Made by a program: the position numbers and the translations under genes
The notes under the pieces: model-generated
Told to the model about the DNA's origin: nothing
The model's database searches: none
Seen by the model: the letters and a program-made list of their open reading frames with translations, nothing else
Assembly (NCBI GenBank): GCA_035536995.1
Contig: DATLNB010000047.1
Location: 1 to 64,000 of the forward strand
Direction: 5' to 3'
DNA from: AV80 sp035536995
Lineage (GTDB): Bacteria; Verrucomicrobiota; Verrucomicrobiia; Chthoniobacterales; UBA10450
Length of the DNA stretch: 64,000 nt
In this document: positions 63,601 to 64,000 of the stretch, piece after piece
Layout of the letters: each line of letters opens with the position of its first letter
Position numbering within the stretch: the first letter of the stretch is position 1

Positions 63601-63645
63601 CATCTGCAACCCCCGTTGCTCGATCTCCTGCTGCAACGAACTCAT
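60613..63645 (-). CDS. putA: Bifunctional proline dehydrogenase / L-glutamate gamma-semialdehyde dehydrogenase
   Basis: A 1010-residue enzyme oxidising proline to glutamate. Residues about 20-435 form the FAD-dependent proline dehydrogenase barrel (NFDMESYAHKN, VRLVKGAYWDYE, FQLLYGMA, REYCPVGELLPGMSYLVRR), about 510-1000 the aldehyde dehydrogenase (VIAPWNFPVAILTGM, FTGSREVGLRIW, CEMGGKNAVIV, and catalytic Cys in GYQGQKCSAC). There is no N-terminal ribbon-helix-helix DNA-binding domain, so unlike E. coli PutA it is not a repressor. Length matches the short bifunctional PutA class. Confidence 0.96.
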   Translation of the reverse strand: MSSLQQEIEQRGLQMLDLVDQNPESIFSKAGFYQRMMAFSMRDEHFKVQMFRFVDVLASLRRPADIVRHLNEYFADMRNGSVPFLQTGIRAARIFPWLTAPILRWNVSGMARQFIAGRDPDDVMKTLRRRRAEKIGFTVDLLGEAVVSEEETNEYAARCLALVEGLSEQTRGWRDPLGKNSELFPVVNVSVKISALYSQMNPADPADAIAHLGPKLRPILRRARELGAFINFDMESYAHKNTTLELFRTLFSEPEFREWPHAGIVIQAYLRDAEKDLRDLIEWGRQRGTRFTVRLVKGAYWDYEKIKAAQNGWRVPVFLQKPESDANFEICTRILLENEGIASSAFGSHNIRSIAHAQAYAQELGIDKSRMEFQLLYGMAGPIKRALVEMGYRVREYCPVGELLPGMSYLVRRLLENTSNEGFLKAKFSDKAGPEQLLRDPRSLIRNSARPGSAIPATTSQSRNGQSLDTPPGDTYENSPLVNFVHRSSQEKMQAALVEMRGRLGNKYPLVIDGQKVWTDNLINSINPTSPDKVVGAVAEAKIEHAEQAVTAAKKAFEHWCRVSVDHRAELLERVATIMDRRRFELSALEVYEVGKPWAEADGDIREAIDFLLFYAQQMRLRGLPRLTQHVPGEESYQHYWPRGVALVIAPWNFPVAILTGMVSAALVTGNTVIMKPAEQSAVCGALLMEMFEEAGVPAGVLNFLPGKGSVIGQHLVDHKDVHMIAFTGSREVGLRIWKSAGETREGQLELKRVVCEMGGKNAVIVDSDADLDEAIVDTVYSAFGYQGQKCSACSRLIVLEENYERVVKRLVEAAASLRVGNPETPGITVGPVIDETAYRRIIEIVEAGKSEATLAYQGKAPSEGFFIPPTIFTGVKPHTRLAREEIFGPVLSVLKVRDLDEAIRVANDTDYALTAGFFSRSPANIERVKAELVAGNVYINRSCTGAVVGRHPFGGFKMSGGGTKAGGGDYLLQFVVPRVVTENIMRHGFAPDTTPEFRQAFGAATVNHS

Positions 63646-63666
63646 GGGCCGATTCTAAACAAGGAG

Positions 63667-63686
63667 CGGCGGTTTACAAACCGCCG
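63667..63686. repeat. CGGCGGTT palindrome upstream of putA
   Basis: Perfect 8-pair hairpin CGGCGGTT/AACCGCCG with a 4-base loop, between putA and the gene at the window edge. It resembles the CGGCGGTC/GACCGCCG hairpin inside rnpB. Confidence 0.7.
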
Positions 63687-63699
63687 TTTCCTAAGCGCC

Positions 63700-64000
63700 C
63701 TACTTCGGCTCCGGAACGACTATATCGCGCGATCCGCGCCATACCCCGCCGCCCCCGCGTTTCAGGTCGATGATAACCACGAAGGGACGATCGCGGCCTC
63801 CGCTCGCGCTTTTCAGCTCCCTCTCATTGATCCGTGGATCGTCTTTGAACCAGTAATCCTCGATCGACCGCTCAGAATATCCCGGTCCGTAAACGTGCGC
63901 GTGGATGTGGCCGGCGTGCTCCGGTGCGGATACGCTCCTGGGCGTATCGTGCGGAATTCGTATTTTCCGTTGGCCCCAATCAACATCCAGCCCTTGAGCC
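63700..64000 (-). CDS. Partial gene, possible intradiol dioxygenase-like protein
   Basis: The last 99 codons of a gene that runs in from beyond the right edge; the stop is at 63700-63702. The visible part (GLDVDWGQRKIRIPHDTPRS, then EHAGHIHAHVYGPGYSER, then YWFKDDPRINERE) resembles the C-terminal part of intradiol-dioxygenase-like beta sandwiches, with a HIHxHV-type metal-ligand stretch. Family assignment is tentative. Only the last third is in view. Confidence 0.5.
   Translation of the reverse strand, partial: AQGLDVDWGQRKIRIPHDTPRSVSAPEHAGHIHAHVYGPGYSERSIEDYWFKDDPRINERELKSASGGRDRPFVVIIDLKRGGGGVWRGSRDIVVPEPK

Overview
The window is about 60% G+C, gene-dense and almost entirely bacterial chromosome. 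The best guess for the source is Verrucomicrobiota, probably a soil lineage of the Chthoniobacterales/Spartobacteria kind. This rests on many ECF-type sigma factors beside large Ser/Thr kinases, CHASE2 cyclases, a recurrent secreted-protein module of about 120 residues, a eukaryote/archaeal-type ProS and the local gene order. It is an inference from content; there is no 16S rRNA gene here. The bacterial RNase P RNA (rnpB) and two tRNAs (Arg-TCG, His-GTG) are present.

Layout. 0-12.6 kb: a signalling block with a giant hybrid histidine kinase (six HAMP repeats, GAF, kinase, three receivers; its start lies outside the window), a second hybrid kinase, a secreted unknown, a CHASE2 adenylate/guanylate cyclase, and a secreted TPR-CHAT protease-like protein. 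12.6-19.5 kb: a compact minus-strand operon that reads sigma factor, small anti-sigma-like protein, GAF protein, subtilisin-like protease, a CobW/COG0523 relative that has lost its GTPase and metal motifs but carries a His-rich tail, and a TPR (TRAFs-binding type)-SLOG-nucleotide cyclase fusion. A second SLOG-type gene converges on it with a 4-base overlap. This looks like a coherent, apparently undescribed nucleotide-signal/protease stress or conflict system. 19.5-24.1 kb: tRNA-Arg, a matrixin-like protease and a vanadium-haloperoxidase-like enzyme, both ending in copies of the same C-terminal module. 24.2-34.5 kb: an ECF sigma/Ser-Thr kinase pair followed at once by a small protein resembling NHLP-type RiPP leaders. 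A dehydratase-only LanM-like enzyme, an animal-type heme peroxidase and a DUF885 peptidase lie on the opposite strand. This is a candidate unusual RiPP locus. 34.5-41.5 kb: a secreted low-complexity protein, a two-component pair, tRNA-His, and a coiled-coil/TPR protein. 41.5-64 kb: mostly housekeeping (acnA, peroxiredoxin, rnpB, rpsI-rplM, proS, frr-pyrH, fmt-adk, rpmA-rplU, rsmI, putA) with conserved small hypothetical genes and several palindromic intergenic elements.

How the parts fit. The first 38 kb is accessory and regulatory: four phosphorelay proteins, two cyclases, two sigma factors, one Ser/Thr kinase and numerous secreted proteins. The last 22 kb is a conventional core region with short operons. 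Stretches over 300 bases without a protein gene are limited to 37.98-38.43 kb (a tentative small ORF and an inverted-repeat element) and the rnpB locus. No CRISPR array, prophage, insertion sequence or origin was seen.
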